This document shows positions 46,701 through 56,940 of a DNA stretch of 63,464 bases, piece by piece. The DNA is taken from NCBI GenBank assembly GCA_020747015.1, contig JAGTJM010000112.1:1-63464 (forward strand). The letters are read 5' to 3'. The notes under the pieces are model-generated. The model saw nothing but the letters and a program-made list of their open reading frames with translations, had not been told where the DNA came from and ran no database searches. Position 1 is the stretch's first letter. Every line of letters begins with the position of its first letter. A program made the translations under genes and the position numbers. Source of the DNA: Pyrenochaeta sp. MPI-SDFR-AT-0127 (taxonomy: Eukaryota > Ascomycota > Dothideomycetes > Pleosporales > Cucurbitariaceae).

Positions 46701-47493
46701 TGAACAGCTTCAGCATCTGGCCTTCTGGCAACCTGATCCATAATAATTTCATGTATTGTACGGTCGACCCGCTCCCGGGTCGACCCATTCCATCTCATTA
46801 TTTGCGCTTTGTCGTGGGCGCTGAGATGGTATATACGATCGATTCGGAGATCGGGATGAAGCAAGATTTGACTCATCACCGCATCGAAGGTGGAGGCAAT
46901 ACTCCTCCCGTAACTGGAAGATATTGCGCCGGTCCAATGGTCCAAGAAGATCCGGAAGCTCTCTTTCAGAAGCTTCACGTGGAGTCGAAGGTAGCACTGA
47001 ACCCAACCCGTCAGCTTTTTCACAATGAAAGGAGTGCCTAGAATCTTACCTCAGGAGAAACCGTAGTCCTTGTCGTCTTTTGAACCACTCCATCTCCCGA
47101 TACTTTGCGAATCAGCATTGCTGAATTCGCGTTTTTCCAAGTATCTTTGAGATCAACAGCCAACGCTACTTCCTTTTGGTTCAACATGTCCGCGCAACTC
47201 CCAGAAACATGAATATCCATTACATACGCACACAAGCCGGATTCATTCAGACCCGTCTCATCCTCATAAACAAAGCTCACAGTATCAACGCCAGTGTAGC
47301 ATCTAAGTACAAGTCCCCAACAGGCACGCAAAATGCGATTGAAATGGGCTGGGTCATTTTCAAATATATCCTCCAGCGCATTCAGACTACTGAGTTCTAC
47401 CTCAAGAGACAGAGAGCGCTCCGTTTTCTCTGCTTCTGTTTCAAGAAGCTTGGGGAAGACGCAAGCGTTGGCATTCACGGTTGGTGGAGACAT
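22724..47493 (-). CDS. Multimodular nonribosomal peptide synthetase, 7,932 aa predicted
   Basis: One giant gene, starting at ATG 47493. I place 16 short introns at 46997-47049, 46425-46530, 46074-46150, 45694-45745, 45232-45321, 44667-44718, 43677-43726, 40783-40835, 39272-39327, 33191-33260, 32773-32820, 32368-32423, 29627-29677, 29315-29368, 25725-25781 and 25019-25064. All are GT-AG. Together they restore every domain motif and leave exactly 7,933 codons including the stop. Domain order is partial C, A1-T1-E1, C2-A2-T2, C3-A3-T3-E3, C4-A4-T4, C5-A5-T5-E5, C6-T6, C7-T7. No methylation, reductase or thioesterase domain is seen. The three E domains keep HHLV.D.VSW. C domains after E modules have SHA/NHA...DG, whereas C3 and C5 have HHS.YDGWS. 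Product: a cytosolically made peptide with probable D residues at 1, 3 and 5. The C-T-C-T tail recalls ferrichrome-type synthetases, but the body does not. T7 lacks its Ser. Confidence 0.95.
22860..24480 (-). other. NRPS unit 7: terminal C7-T7, T7 inactive
   Basis: C7 has SHAQYDGVC, close to the SHAQYDG motif of terminal C domains in fungal ferrichrome-type synthetases. It is a candidate for macrocyclising or releasing activity. T7 reads FFELGGDVIG. The serine that should carry phosphopantetheine is Val (GTG, 22988-22990), so T7 cannot be a carrier in the usual way. About 85 residues with a basic C-terminus (GRKLGKKDP) follow. Confidence 0.85.
24890..26880 (-). other. NRPS unit 6: C6-T6 without an A domain
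   Basis: C6 has NHAVIDGTS and follows E5. After it comes a linker of about 150 residues, rich in Ala, Ser, Asp and Gln and without any A-domain core motif. Then comes T6 with FFKLGGDSIV, whose Ser codon is at 25001-25003. T6 looks able to carry a phosphopantetheine arm but has no cognate A domain. It would have to be loaded by one of A1-A5, by an A domain in trans, or receive the finished peptide from T5. Confidence 0.85.
26910..31600 (-). other. NRPS module 5: C5-A5-T5-E5
   Basis: C5 has HHSTYDGWS. A5 has VIYTSGSTGRPKG and NAYGPTE; hand-aligned code D-A-M-F-V-G-A-V-S-K. The A8 loop reads ISRKDNQVKVNGQR, with Ser in place of the usual Gly. The 51-nt intron at 29627-29677 has no stop and a length divisible by three, so it is easily missed by gene callers. 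T5 has SLGGDSIT. E5 has HHLVVDMVSW and NESHGREP (Ser for Gly); the residue is still probably D. Confidence 0.85.
31690..35080 (-). other. NRPS module 4: C4-A4-T4
   Basis: C4 has SHAISDGSS after an E domain. A4 is interrupted by three introns and has MIYTSGTTGVPK and NAYGPSETS. The hand-aligned code is D-A-M-V-V-A-A-I-I-K, suggesting an aliphatic or otherwise hydrophobic residue. T4 has RLGGDSVS. No E domain follows. Confidence 0.85.
35110..39730 (-). other. NRPS module 3: C3-A3-T3-E3
   Basis: C3 has HHSIYDGWS, split by an intron, and follows a module without E. A3 has CIYTSGSTGMPKGT and NGYGPTE; hand-aligned code D-S-I-C-V-A-G-V-A-K, suggesting a neutral residue. T3 has HLGGDSIS. E3 has HHLVIDIVSW and NEGHGREPF, both intact, so the residue is probably D. 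Confidence 0.85.
39870..43070 (-). other. NRPS module 2: C2-A2-T2
   Basis: C2 has SHAIMDGES and follows an E domain, so it should accept a D-aminoacyl donor. A2 has VIFTSGSTGKPKG and FYGPSEA. The hand-aligned pocket code is D-V-E-D-A-G-F-I-S-K, with two extra acidic residues. The other four A domains here have none at these positions, so A2 is the one most likely to bind a basic or polyfunctional residue. The segment just after GPSEA looks frameshifted until the 53-nt intron at 40783-40835 is removed. T2 has FQLGGDSAT. There is no E domain, so an L residue is expected. Confidence 0.85.
43141..47493 (-). other. NRPS module 1: partial C-A1-T1-E1 (initiation)
   Basis: About 210 residues resembling the C-terminal half of a C domain, without an HHxxxDG motif, precede A1. 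This is common in fungal initiation modules. A1 has IIFTSGSTGMPKGT and NAYGPSE; its C-terminal loop is SGKLDRK. My hand-aligned ten-residue pocket code is D-A-I-T-V-A-A-V-A-K, which suggests a small or hydrophobic neutral residue. T1 has GMGGDSIS (split by an intron). E1 has HHLVIDLVSW and NEGHGREPW, both intact, so the first residue is probably D-configured. Confidence 0.85.
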
Positions 47494-49558
47494 GGTGGAA
47501 TCGGAGTTAGCAAGTTGGATGGGTGTTTGACTTACTCTAATACAATGAAAAGTGAACCGGTATGTTCAGGCAGACGTTAGGGTTTGCAGCTTGAATTGTG
47601 CAATATGGAGTCGGAACCGAACAAACAGGTCGGCACAGATGGGGTATCAAGGTATGGCAGTCAAGAGAAAGTATCGTCCTGTTCTGCTGAAGCAAGACGC
47701 CGAGCTGGATTGCAAGAGAATACGGGAAGAGACGTTGTATGAGCGAATCCTAAGATATCAGAGGCCGTGGAAATGTCGAGGCGATCGATGGATTGATTCA
47801 ATGGTGAGTAAATTGGGGAAAGGGTACGCTAAAGGTGAGCTCAAGGCACCATTCACGTTTCTCGACAAGAGTTGCTGTTGGCGGCTTTGCCAATTCAGCT
47901 TGCATGCTGTGGCGGGCATGTAGCTATTCGGGGATCACTACATCCCAGGTTGGCAATCCGGAGCGGATAGCCGATCAGTAGCCTCGTGTCGGGGAATGGG
48001 TCGCGAGGGCACGAAGCGCGCCGTCTGGATCTGCAGCTTCAGGCTGGGAGCTCTATCTTTGACAGGACCATGGATCCCCGACCGTGAAACCAGTTGACAC
48101 GAGAGACAGGCCCTGTGCTCACCACGCTCAAGGTTCTGCTGTTGTACTCTAGCGGAGCTTGGCCTTCATCCTGGCCCCCCGCAATTGCAGAAGCGTGGAG
48201 CGCAAATGGAAGCCTGGTCAAACGCACACCCTATTTCAAACACTGTCGTGAGGTACTCTCGTTCCGGGTGCCAATAATAGAACGAATGCGAACCGCGAGG
48301 AAAACGAGCTGATGTGGCTTAGCGAAATCGACCAGTAGCAGTTGAGCTAGCCGAATGTGGCTGGTCGAAAATTGATCTGCGCCGCCAAGCCGATTGATCT
48401 GCGCCACCACCAAACCGATTGATCGACGCCACCACCAGGAAAGATGTGCCAGAGATCTGGCAACGGTCAGCAGCCACGAAGCCACGTTCCCCAGATACCC
48501 GTGCGTGAGGAGCACAACCCTGGCCCCGTGTTTCACCTTCATGTATCACGAAGCTTAAATTAGTTATAGCACTAGTTACCTCTCTAGAGTGGGTCTCCCG
48601 AGCAAATCCCCGACGACTCGTCGCGTGCGGCTGTTACTCTTGCCATTTTTGGCCATCGTATACCATGGCTTGGTTGGTGAAGCTTCTCGTATATCTGGCC
48701 AAGTCCCCGGGATCCCTGCAGTCAACACCAAAGCTGAGGGCAAAGTACTCACCACCACGCCCCGAGCCACTTGACTCTTTGCTCTTCTATCCACTGCGAG
48801 AAGGCTATCCCATCACTAGCCGCTGCGGCTGATCCTTAGTCACCCTTTCGCTGAATATTCATAGCCTCTCGTTTTTCAGCCCCCAAGGCATGTACAGTTC
48901 GAAGTAAGAATATCCCGCACCAAATATGCAGCGATTACATCGCCACAACCTCCAAGTCCGGACGCAGACCGTTCATAGGCTATAACAGCGCAATCAAGAC
49001 TTGGTTCTTTACAGCATAGCCCCACACAGTGGATGCCATATGGAATACTTTATGTAGGACACTCTGTATTGGGTGGAGGATCGCCAAAGTGTTTCATAGG
49101 CATACACGAGGATATGCACGTCGCATTCAGTTAATCAACGCAGGTCGACAGAGTCTCAAGACTCGTATGCACCGAGAGTTCCCGGAGGGACACTGAATAA
49201 CCACCCCGACACCCAGCTGGCCCTTGGTGTCTCACTCAGCCTCCCAACCCAAACTTGTCACCAAAACTAGTGATGCAACATATGCTGCTCTGCCAATCTA
49301 TGGCAAGGCAGTAGTTTCGCCTAAGCAACCCGAATTAGGAGTGTTAGTGCTTGTTCATGGTCAATTCTGAGAGCGAAACCTGATGCGAAGGCCTAAAAGT
49401 AGACCAGTCTTTCATTGCAGCCAAGACACAAAACAGAAATCAGATCCGTTATTTATAGCAGTTTATAAGTACTTCAATCGAAAGTCACTGCTCTTAGCTC
49501 ATTGCTTCTGTGTCGTCCCCTCCTTTTCCTCTTCGCAACGAGGTCCTTCACTGTCGAT
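47494..49558. promoter_or_regulatory. Divergent promoter region between the NRPS and the ABC transporter
   Basis: Two kilobases with no supported gene separate the start codons of two divergent cluster genes, so shared control is plausible. A TATA-like word TTATTTATAG lies about 100 bp before the transporter ATG. A triplicated 22-25-bp unit lies at 48371-48441. Small open frames (for example 48231-48542 minus) have no recognisable domain. No transcription-factor gene is found in this gap or elsewhere in the cluster. Confidence 0.45.
48371..48441. repeat. Three direct repeats of ~24 bp in the divergent promoter
   Basis: The unit ATTGATCTGCGCC(G/A)CCA followed by A…CCG occurs three times in a row (48371, 48393, 48418), the third being more diverged. 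Position in the NRPS/transporter intergenic region makes a regulator-binding array possible, though it could be ordinary minisatellite sequence. Confidence 0.6.
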
Positions 49559-52500
49559 ATGGCAAACTACACTGATTGTTCAGCTATTGACCAGTCTTTC
49601 GGTCCACACGCACAGAATTGTCGAGGCGGATTTGATTTTACCGTATTGTTTGAGGAAAGCATCTTGACACTTGCTCCAATTGGGTTTTTCATTTTGTTAG
49701 CTCCTTTTCGCCTTGTCCATCTCCTCAGAAGAGAAAGGAAGGTTGTCTCGAATCCCCTCAGTATTCTTAAACTGGTAAGTCCAGAGCCGGTCATCATGCC
49801 TCTTTGGAAATGTCCCTCACGATGAAGGGGCTCCACGCATTGAGCTAACGTATTGAAGATCATATCTATTCTCTATGCGGTGCTGCAGATAGCGCTTCTT
49901 GTTATCTTGGCTACTTCGTGGTCGCTCAAAACTCGAGCCACCATCCCATCCGCAGTGGTGCTGATAGTTGGCTCTGTGTTACTGTGCCTTGTGTCTTACT
50001 TTGAGCATCAACGGTCCGTAAAACCTTCAGCTATTTTGATCGTCTATCTTCTCGTCTCTCTCTCTTTCGATGCGGCGCGCTGTCGAACCTTTTGGTTGAA
50101 CAATCGCCACCAAACCCTCTCTATTTTATTTACCGCCAATGTTGCAATCAAGTTCCTTTTCCTTAACCTGGAGATACATGGCAAAAAGCACATTCTACTA
50201 CCTAAGTTTGCAAACTATCCCCCAGAAGCTACCAGCGGCGACATTAACCGGTGGTTCTTCTGGTGGCAGAATTCCTTGTTCCTGCAAGGTTTTACTAAGA
50301 ATCTTACCGTCGACGACTTGTTCCATCTAGACAAGCAGTTGCGATCTGAGAGACTTCAGGAACTTTTCCACACAGCATGGACTCGAAGTAAGTCACTCTT
50401 CTACAGAGAGGTTCTGCGAAGCATTAACGAAATGGTTCCGCAGTCATGAAAAAATCTCCCAACTCATTGTTTGTTATGGTCATGTTTACGCTTAAAAAGC
50501 CTATCATCGCTACAATGCTTCCTCGAATAGCCCTGACATCTTTCAACTTTTGCCAGCCATTTTTGGTTGAGCGTGCTGTGCTGCTTTCTCAAGAGCCAGT
50601 CACACCGCACTCAAGAAACGTCGGGTACGGTATGATCGGCGCATACTTTATTGTATACATTGGGATTGCTATTTCGATGGGACAGTACCAGGTATGTTTA
50701 CGTTCAGTCGCATGGTCTAATTCGAAGCTAATCAATCCGCAGCACTTGTCCTATCGTGCGATCACCATGGTCCGTGGCGGTGTGATCTCTCTGCTATATA
50801 AGAAAGCGGGAAACACGTCGCTTCTGAACGCCGATCCATCGGCATCGGTTACTCTAATGAGTGCTGATATCGAAAGAATTGTGCTCGGAATGCAGTCCAT
50901 GCATGAGATTTGGTCAAACGCGCTCGAAATTGGTATAGCCATATACTTGCTTAAACGCCAACTCGGCATTGCGTGCATGATTCCCGTCGCAGTCGCTATA
51001 GGTAGGCATTCTCCAAAATATCTGCAACATTTGTTCTCCCTCCCTGACCAGCTCCCGCAGTGTCTCTCATGGGCTCCTTGGTCGTTATGGGGCTTGTAAT
51101 GAAGCGCCAAGAACTCTGGTTGAAAGCTATCGAGAAGCGTATCGCAGCAACTACTGCAATGCTCAGCTCAATCAAAGGCGTAAAAATGTGTGGCCTGACG
51201 GAAGTTCTACGAGCGAACATACATGACCTGCGTATACGTGAACTGGAAATTTCTAAAGGTTTCCGTAAGCTTCTGATCTTCAACATGGGTTTCGGTAAGC
51301 ACCTATATTCGTCTTGTTTGGAAATTTCTTCTCACGCGCTATAGCCTATCTGTCACCCGTCTTTGCTCCAATATTGACGTTCACCGTCTTTTCAGTTTTG
51401 AGCAAAAACTCCAACGGGCACAACACACTTGACACCGCACGTGCCTTCACGTCTCTGTCGCTGTTTGCTCTCCTGACGGAGCCACTGCAGTCTCTCATGA
51501 TGTCCTTAGCGATGTTCGTAGGCGCAATTGGCTGCTTCAAGCGTATTCAGGAATTCCTGGACGTCGCGCCCTGTGAGGATACTAGATGCCAGCCTGCTTA
51601 TCTCGAGGAATCCCTCAGCTCTACCCCAGGGGCCAACTCAGGTACTTGCTCTGACGCTTCGTCCCAGCGCACTAGTCTCTCCATTCCTTCTCGGATTTCT
51701 GGCAAAACATCCTCGCTTTCTCTCTTGGACAGGTCAATTGCTTCATCGTCCACTCTCGCGGCTCAAAAGATAGGACAGTCGGTAGAGAAGCGTACTTTGG
51801 CAAATTTTTACCAGTTCTCACGCTCGGAGGCCGTTACCATTATGGATGGGAAGTTTGGCTGGGATGTTGAGAAAGAGCCGCTCCTACGTGGCATTAACAT
51901 CAGGATTGCTCGAACTAAGCTGACCATGATTGTCGGTCCCGTCGGTTCGGGAAAGTCAACCCTTCTCAAAGGCATGCTCGGTGAGCTTCCTCTTAGCGAA
52001 GGAACAGTTGAACTCTCATCCTTGCGGGTGGCTTTCTGTGATCAAACTCCTTGGCACATGAATGGAACCATTCGAGAGAGCATTATTGGGGCATCCCAGT
52101 TTGATGAAAAGTGGTATAAGAGCGTGATCCGAGCATGCGCCCTGGAAGAGGATCTTTCTCAAGCGACCAATGGCGATCATTCGAAGATTGGGAGCAAGGG
52201 TATTTCTTTGAGTGGAGGGCAAAGCCAACGAATTGTACGGCTCTAGCGTTCGCTGATCACATTTCTCCATAACTAACGCTCAGCAGGCTCTCGCTCGAGC
52301 AGTATACGCCCAGAAAGACATCGTCATTATTGATGATGCCTTGAACGGCTTGGATGCGGAGACAGAGAATCACGTCTGGCATAGCCTTTTGGGGAGAGAT
52401 GGCCTCCTACGCCGCTTTCATTCGACGGCGATTGTTGTGTCGTCATCAGCCAAGCGTCTTCCATACGCCGACCATATCGTGGTACTAGACAAAAAGGGTA

Positions 52501-54810
52501 AAGTCGCTGAGCAGGGCACTTACGAACAGCTGAACAGCAGTGGTGGATATGTCTCGACATTTGTACTACCCCCTGCTAGCTGGGACTATCTTCCTGAGTA
52601 TTCAGAAGAGTTAGACTTGACCAGCTACTCCAAAAACGCAGCCCAACAGCACATGACCGAAGATAGCCTCGAGGAAGACGCTGCAAGGAGAACGGGTGAC
52701 GTTACCGTATACTTGTATTACATTCGGTCAGTGGGATGGGCAGCCGCTTGGATCTTCATCATCTCTATTACCATCTTCACTTTCTGCAACTCATTTCCAC
52801 GTAGGTGATTACGGGACACAATCAAGGAAGACTTGCTAACAAAATCACATAGATATGTGGCTCAAGTGGTGGGCAGCGGAGAACACAGTGAACCCAAACA
52901 ACCGACTTGGTTATTGGCTTGGGATATACTCGATGCTTGGGGGCATTGCGATTTTCTTTTTGCTCGTCAGCTGCTGGTACGTACTTCGCCTTTATTCGAT
53001 TCTACCCTGTGCGCAGCTTATTAATTCTACTAGGCAACTCATTATCACCATGGTCCCCAAGAGTGGAGAAGCATTCCACCGGCGTCTACTTCAAACTGCT
53101 CTTAGCGCGCCCATGAAATTCTTCGCTACTACAGACACCGGTGTGACTCTCAATCGATTCAGTCAGGACCTTAGCTTGATCGGTATGAGCATATCCAGTA
53201 GTTTTCTCAGGCTCATGAAGCTTACGTAACATAGATATGGAGCTCCCCGTGGCAGCGTTGAACACATTTGCCACATTTGTCCTGTGTCTTGCCCAGCTCG
53301 TTCTCATCGGTGTTGCCTCCTCTTGGGCGTCTCTGTCATTCCCGGTCATTCTAATCGCGCTATTCTTCATTCAAAAGTTTTACCTTCGAACGTCGAGGCA
53401 GCTCCGTTTCCTGGATCTGGAAGCCAAGTCGCCTCTGTACACGCAGTTCATGGAAATGCTGTCGGGCGTGGCAACGGTCCGCGCCTTCGGCTGGCAATCC
53501 TTCCTCGAAGAGAAAAACAAGAAGTTACTGGACCGCTCACAGCGCCCTTTTTATTTAATGTACTCCATTCAGCGATGGCTTACCGTCGTCCTGGATCTAG
53601 TAGTCGCGGCCATGGCAGTCCTTCTGATGTCTCTCGTGGTTGGGTTACGCGGCAAATTCGACGCCGGCTCAGTTGGTGTTGCACTCGTCAACGTCATCCT
53701 CTTTGGGCAAAGCATCAAGATGCTAGTGCATTTCTGGACCACTCTAGAAACTCAGATCGGAAGCATTGCCCGTATCAAGTCCTTTTCGGAGGAGATCATC
53801 CCCGAAGACTTGAATTGCGAGACTGACGTTCCTCCACCGGCCTGGCCGGAGAGCGGTAAGATAGACATCCGCGGCATTGAAGCTAGATATAGGTTAGTCG
53901 TCGACCCATTTTTACAATAAACATACGCTAACAGACACATCAGCCCGGACAGACCGGTTCTTAAAAGTGTAACGCTATCCATAGAACCGGGACAGAAAAT
54001 TGGCATTTGTGGCCGCACTGGAAGGTATGATAAAGTAATGTCCCACTTTCATAGGAGCCTGCTAAAGTATAGTAGCGGAAAGTCGTCGTTGGTGATGAGC
54101 TTGTTCCGCATGATCGAATTGAGTGGAGGGTGTATCTCTGTCGACGGTCTTGACCTATCGCGGATTCGACGCCAGGAGATCCGATCTCGACTTCTCGCTG
54201 TGCCACAGGAGTCTTATCTCCTTTCCGGATCTATTCGATTAAATGCAGATCCCTTCAAGCAGTCGTCCGACGCACTTATAATCGATGCCCTGAAGACTGT
54301 ACAGCTTTGGGAAACTGTCCTTGAAAAGACAGAGGAGAGCACGACCACCGACTCTCCGGTTGACCCGCTCCCTGGACCTCCACTTAGTCCGCTGGATGCA
54401 GACATTGATTCACTGCATCTCAGCCATGGACAGAAACAACTGTTCTGTCTAGCTCGAGCCATGCTTCGTCGTGGCAAAGTTCTTGTACTCGACGAAGCAA
54501 CGAGCAAGTAAGTCTTCTTCGTAACCGCATATCTATAAACTCGCTAACCAGCTTCCACAGTATCGATAGTGAGTCTGATGCCATCGTTCAGCGTGTCATT
54601 CGGTCTAAGTTTGCCAACCACACCATCATCGCTGTGGCGCATAAACTCGACACCATCTTGGACTTTGATAAGGTCGCACTCCTCGACAAGGGGGAACTGA
54701 GGGAATTCGATAGCCCATATGCTCTGCTTAACCAGCCTGACTCGGCGTTTGCGCGGTTGTACAATTCAAGCAAGGTTGAGGCGGATGAATCGACTAAGGA
54801 TGGACTTTAG
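49559..54810 (+). CDS. ABCC (MRP-type) multidrug exporter
   Basis: ATG 49559. Twelve introns (49775-49858, 50388-50443, 50692-50742, 51002-51060, 51295-51344, 52235-52286, 52801-52852, 52977-53033, 53183-53234, 53893-53934, 54025-54075, 54508-54560) give 1,530 aa, a normal full-length ABCC size. The N-terminus (CRGGFDFTVLFEESI) is typical of fungal ABCC proteins with an extra TMD0. NBD1 has Walker A GPVGSGKST, signature LSGGQSQR and the degenerate Walker B IIDDALNGLD usual for ABCC. NBD2 has GRTGSGKSS (rebuilt across intron 11), signature LSHGQKQ and LVLDEATSNID. The TMD2-NBD2 linker keeps VPKSGEAFHRRLL and DTGVTLNRFSQDL. It acts in the plasma or vacuolar membrane. Its divergent place beside the NRPS suggests export of, or resistance to, the peptide. 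Confidence 0.93.
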
Positions 54811-55438
54811 ATAGGCGTAGTAGGTCTCTTTCTTTCTTTTATCTATCTATCATTTGTTTAGCATTCATAGATTGTACCTAACGAAATCGGATCCGTAAAC
54901 TACTACCATGAACCTACTCTGCGGGATTAACTTTTATATTACCTTATACGCTGCCCTATACTAACATAAGCGACGCGTACACACACCTTAGTACGCTATA
55001 TCTAAGAGGGGCTGTGGTTTGGTGGCCTGCATGCTAGGTTGATATCACATGCGCGGACGTTTCACCACGCGAGGACTTGCGTTACGCGATCATCCTCGAT
55101 AAGCCCTGAGCCTCGCACTATTGGTACATCACAATCAAGCAAACGAATTCAGCCTAGGTAAGAAGAATAAGTGGAAATATACGTGGAGATTCTAAGAGGC
55201 TGTATGCCTTATGACTCATCGGCTCTATTCCAAATATGAAGTCGGGCCGATGTTACTAATTCAAGCATGGGCACGATATACACGATGCCTCTTTATCCAA
55301 TACACAGCGCCGCATGTAAGAAGCCTTCCTTACGTGAGGTGCCTAGATACGATATAACAGGACAATGTTCCGCAATTTTTGATCGAGGAGCAAGGAAAAC
55401 AGTGTCTCTTGTCTTACAAGAAAGAACATCCAGCCACT
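54811..55438. other. Intergenic with transposon-end motif
   Basis: The transporter 3' flank and hydrolase 5' flank. It contains the transposon-end word at 55058-55095 that matches 3431-3470. No gene is supported; the frame at 55267-55455 overlaps the hydrolase start in another phase. Confidence 0.5.
55058..55095. repeat. Second copy of the 3431-3470 transposon-end motif
   Basis: CACGCGAGGACTTGCGTTA followed by CGCGAT differs from the copy at 3437 at only a few positions. No partner end or transposase is seen nearby, so it is a solo relic inserted between two cluster genes. Confidence 0.5.
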
Positions 55439-56940
55439 ATGGCCTCTTTCGATGAAGTCTTCAATTCTCTTAGTCACCGATTTAGGGAAGACAATCAACC
55501 TATCTCCCCAGTTACACTTGGCGCAATCAACAAGGATGGTATGATCCTACAGTATCCACGTTTCCCCTCTTTTCTTCCAGTGTTCCACTTTTGCTAACCA
55601 GACACAATCAAAAGGTACCTTCCGTTTTGTGAAAGGTTTCGGAAAGGAATCCGACAACTACACTGGGTCCGATGGTGTGCATTGGCTTGCCTCTAGCACC
55701 AAGCTTGTGACCACAATTGCTACGATGCAGTGCGTCGAGAGGGGACAAATAGACCTGAGCAACGACATCGCCAAATGGCTCCCAGAGTGGAAGGATCCTA
55801 AGATCTTGACCGGCTTTAATGAAAAGAATGAAGCCATCTTCAAGCCTGCGACGAAACCTATCACTCTTCGGCAAGTCATTAATGTTGTTTGATTCTAAAG
55901 GCTGGTCGCATTTTACTAATATGGAACGGTGGCAACCAGGCACCTGTTGACTCACTCCAGCGGCATGGCTTATGTATTCATGGATCCGCTCCTGGCACGA
56001 TACCAAGAGTTACAGGGTAAACAAGCTCCTAGCTCTCCCAGGTCTGTCGTGAGTTGTGTTGCTCTGACTATGCATAAAATATAGCTTACCACCTAGCACT
56101 GTAGGCGGAAAAGTTCTCCCAACACTTTCTCGTGTTCGAACCCGGTGAAAGATGGATGTACTCGCCTAGCATTGACTGGGCTGGAGTTGTGGTAAGTTTA
56201 ACCAAAAGGGCTTTTTGACATGGTGTATAGGTAAACTAATTGGTGTCGCAAATCAAAAGGTTGAGAGAGTCACCGGTATGAAGCTTGGCGAGTATATGCA
56301 ACGCCATATTTTTGACGTGGTTTCTGCCAAGGATGCTACATTTCACCCCGAAAAGCGGGAAGAGGTGCAGGCTCGAAAGGTCACAAGCTGGGAGCGAGTG
56401 GGCCAGCGCGTGCAGGAACTGAAGCAGCCTTACTGGCCGGAAAGGGTGGAGGCGGACTTTGGAGGGGGCGGTCTATTTGCAACTGTCGATGATTTGCTCA
56501 AGATCTATCAAGGTCTCCTAACAGGGCAGTTGCTCCGGCCCGAAACTGTCAAGGAGATGTTCCAGCCCCATCTCGAGACTCCCAAGGGCCTCGACAACCC
56601 AGCCGAGTACTCGTTGTCGTCCCGTAATGCTATCTGGAATAGCGTCCCAGATGACGTCTCCGCTAGCTTCGGAATTGGAGGTCTGATAAACACCGCTGCA
56701 GTACCAAAACGACGCGGAGTAAATTCGCTCACCTGGTCGGGCTTACCGAATTGCTACTGGGTAGGTATTTTACCTAATGAAGGTGAACTCTGACTCACCA
56801 ACAAACTATAGTGGATCGACCTCAATAACGGCGTCGCCGGCGTGTATCTCTCTCAGCTTGTACCGACCGGAGATGAGAAGGCTATCGAGCTGTTGACTAA
56901 GTTCGAAGAATTCGTGTATTCGAGTTTGAATAATGGTTGA
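55439..56940 (+). CDS. Class C beta-lactamase/LovD-like serine hydrolase or acyltransferase
   Basis: ATG 55439. Introns at 55539-55614, 55871-55939 (GC-AG, donor GCAAGT), 56049-56104, 56192-56259 and 56761-56811 give 393 aa, close to the family's usual length of around 400. The SxxK catalytic tetrad is S60-S-T-K63 (HWLASSTK). HLLTHSSGMAY, then the Tyr block WMYSPSIDWAG, VERVTGMKLGEYM and DFGGGGLFAT follow as in LovD, fungal esterases and penicillin-binding-protein relatives. There is no signal peptide, so a cytosolic location is likely. It is transcribed away from the exporter, within the cluster. It might acylate, deacylate, hydrolyse or cyclise the NRPS product; which of these cannot be told from sequence. 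The fourth and fifth exon borders are the least certain. Confidence 0.88.

Noticed and set aside
22724..47493. Naming the cluster as the serinocyclin or a siderophore cluster
   Set aside because: Residue count, A-domain number and presence of E domains do not allow a firm match from memory; hydroxamate-forming enzymes are absent from the window.
48231..48542. 103-codon minus-strand open frame in the divergent promoter
   Set aside because: The start of the peptide vaguely suggests an alpha/beta hydrolase, but it runs into the tandem repeat and has no catalytic context.
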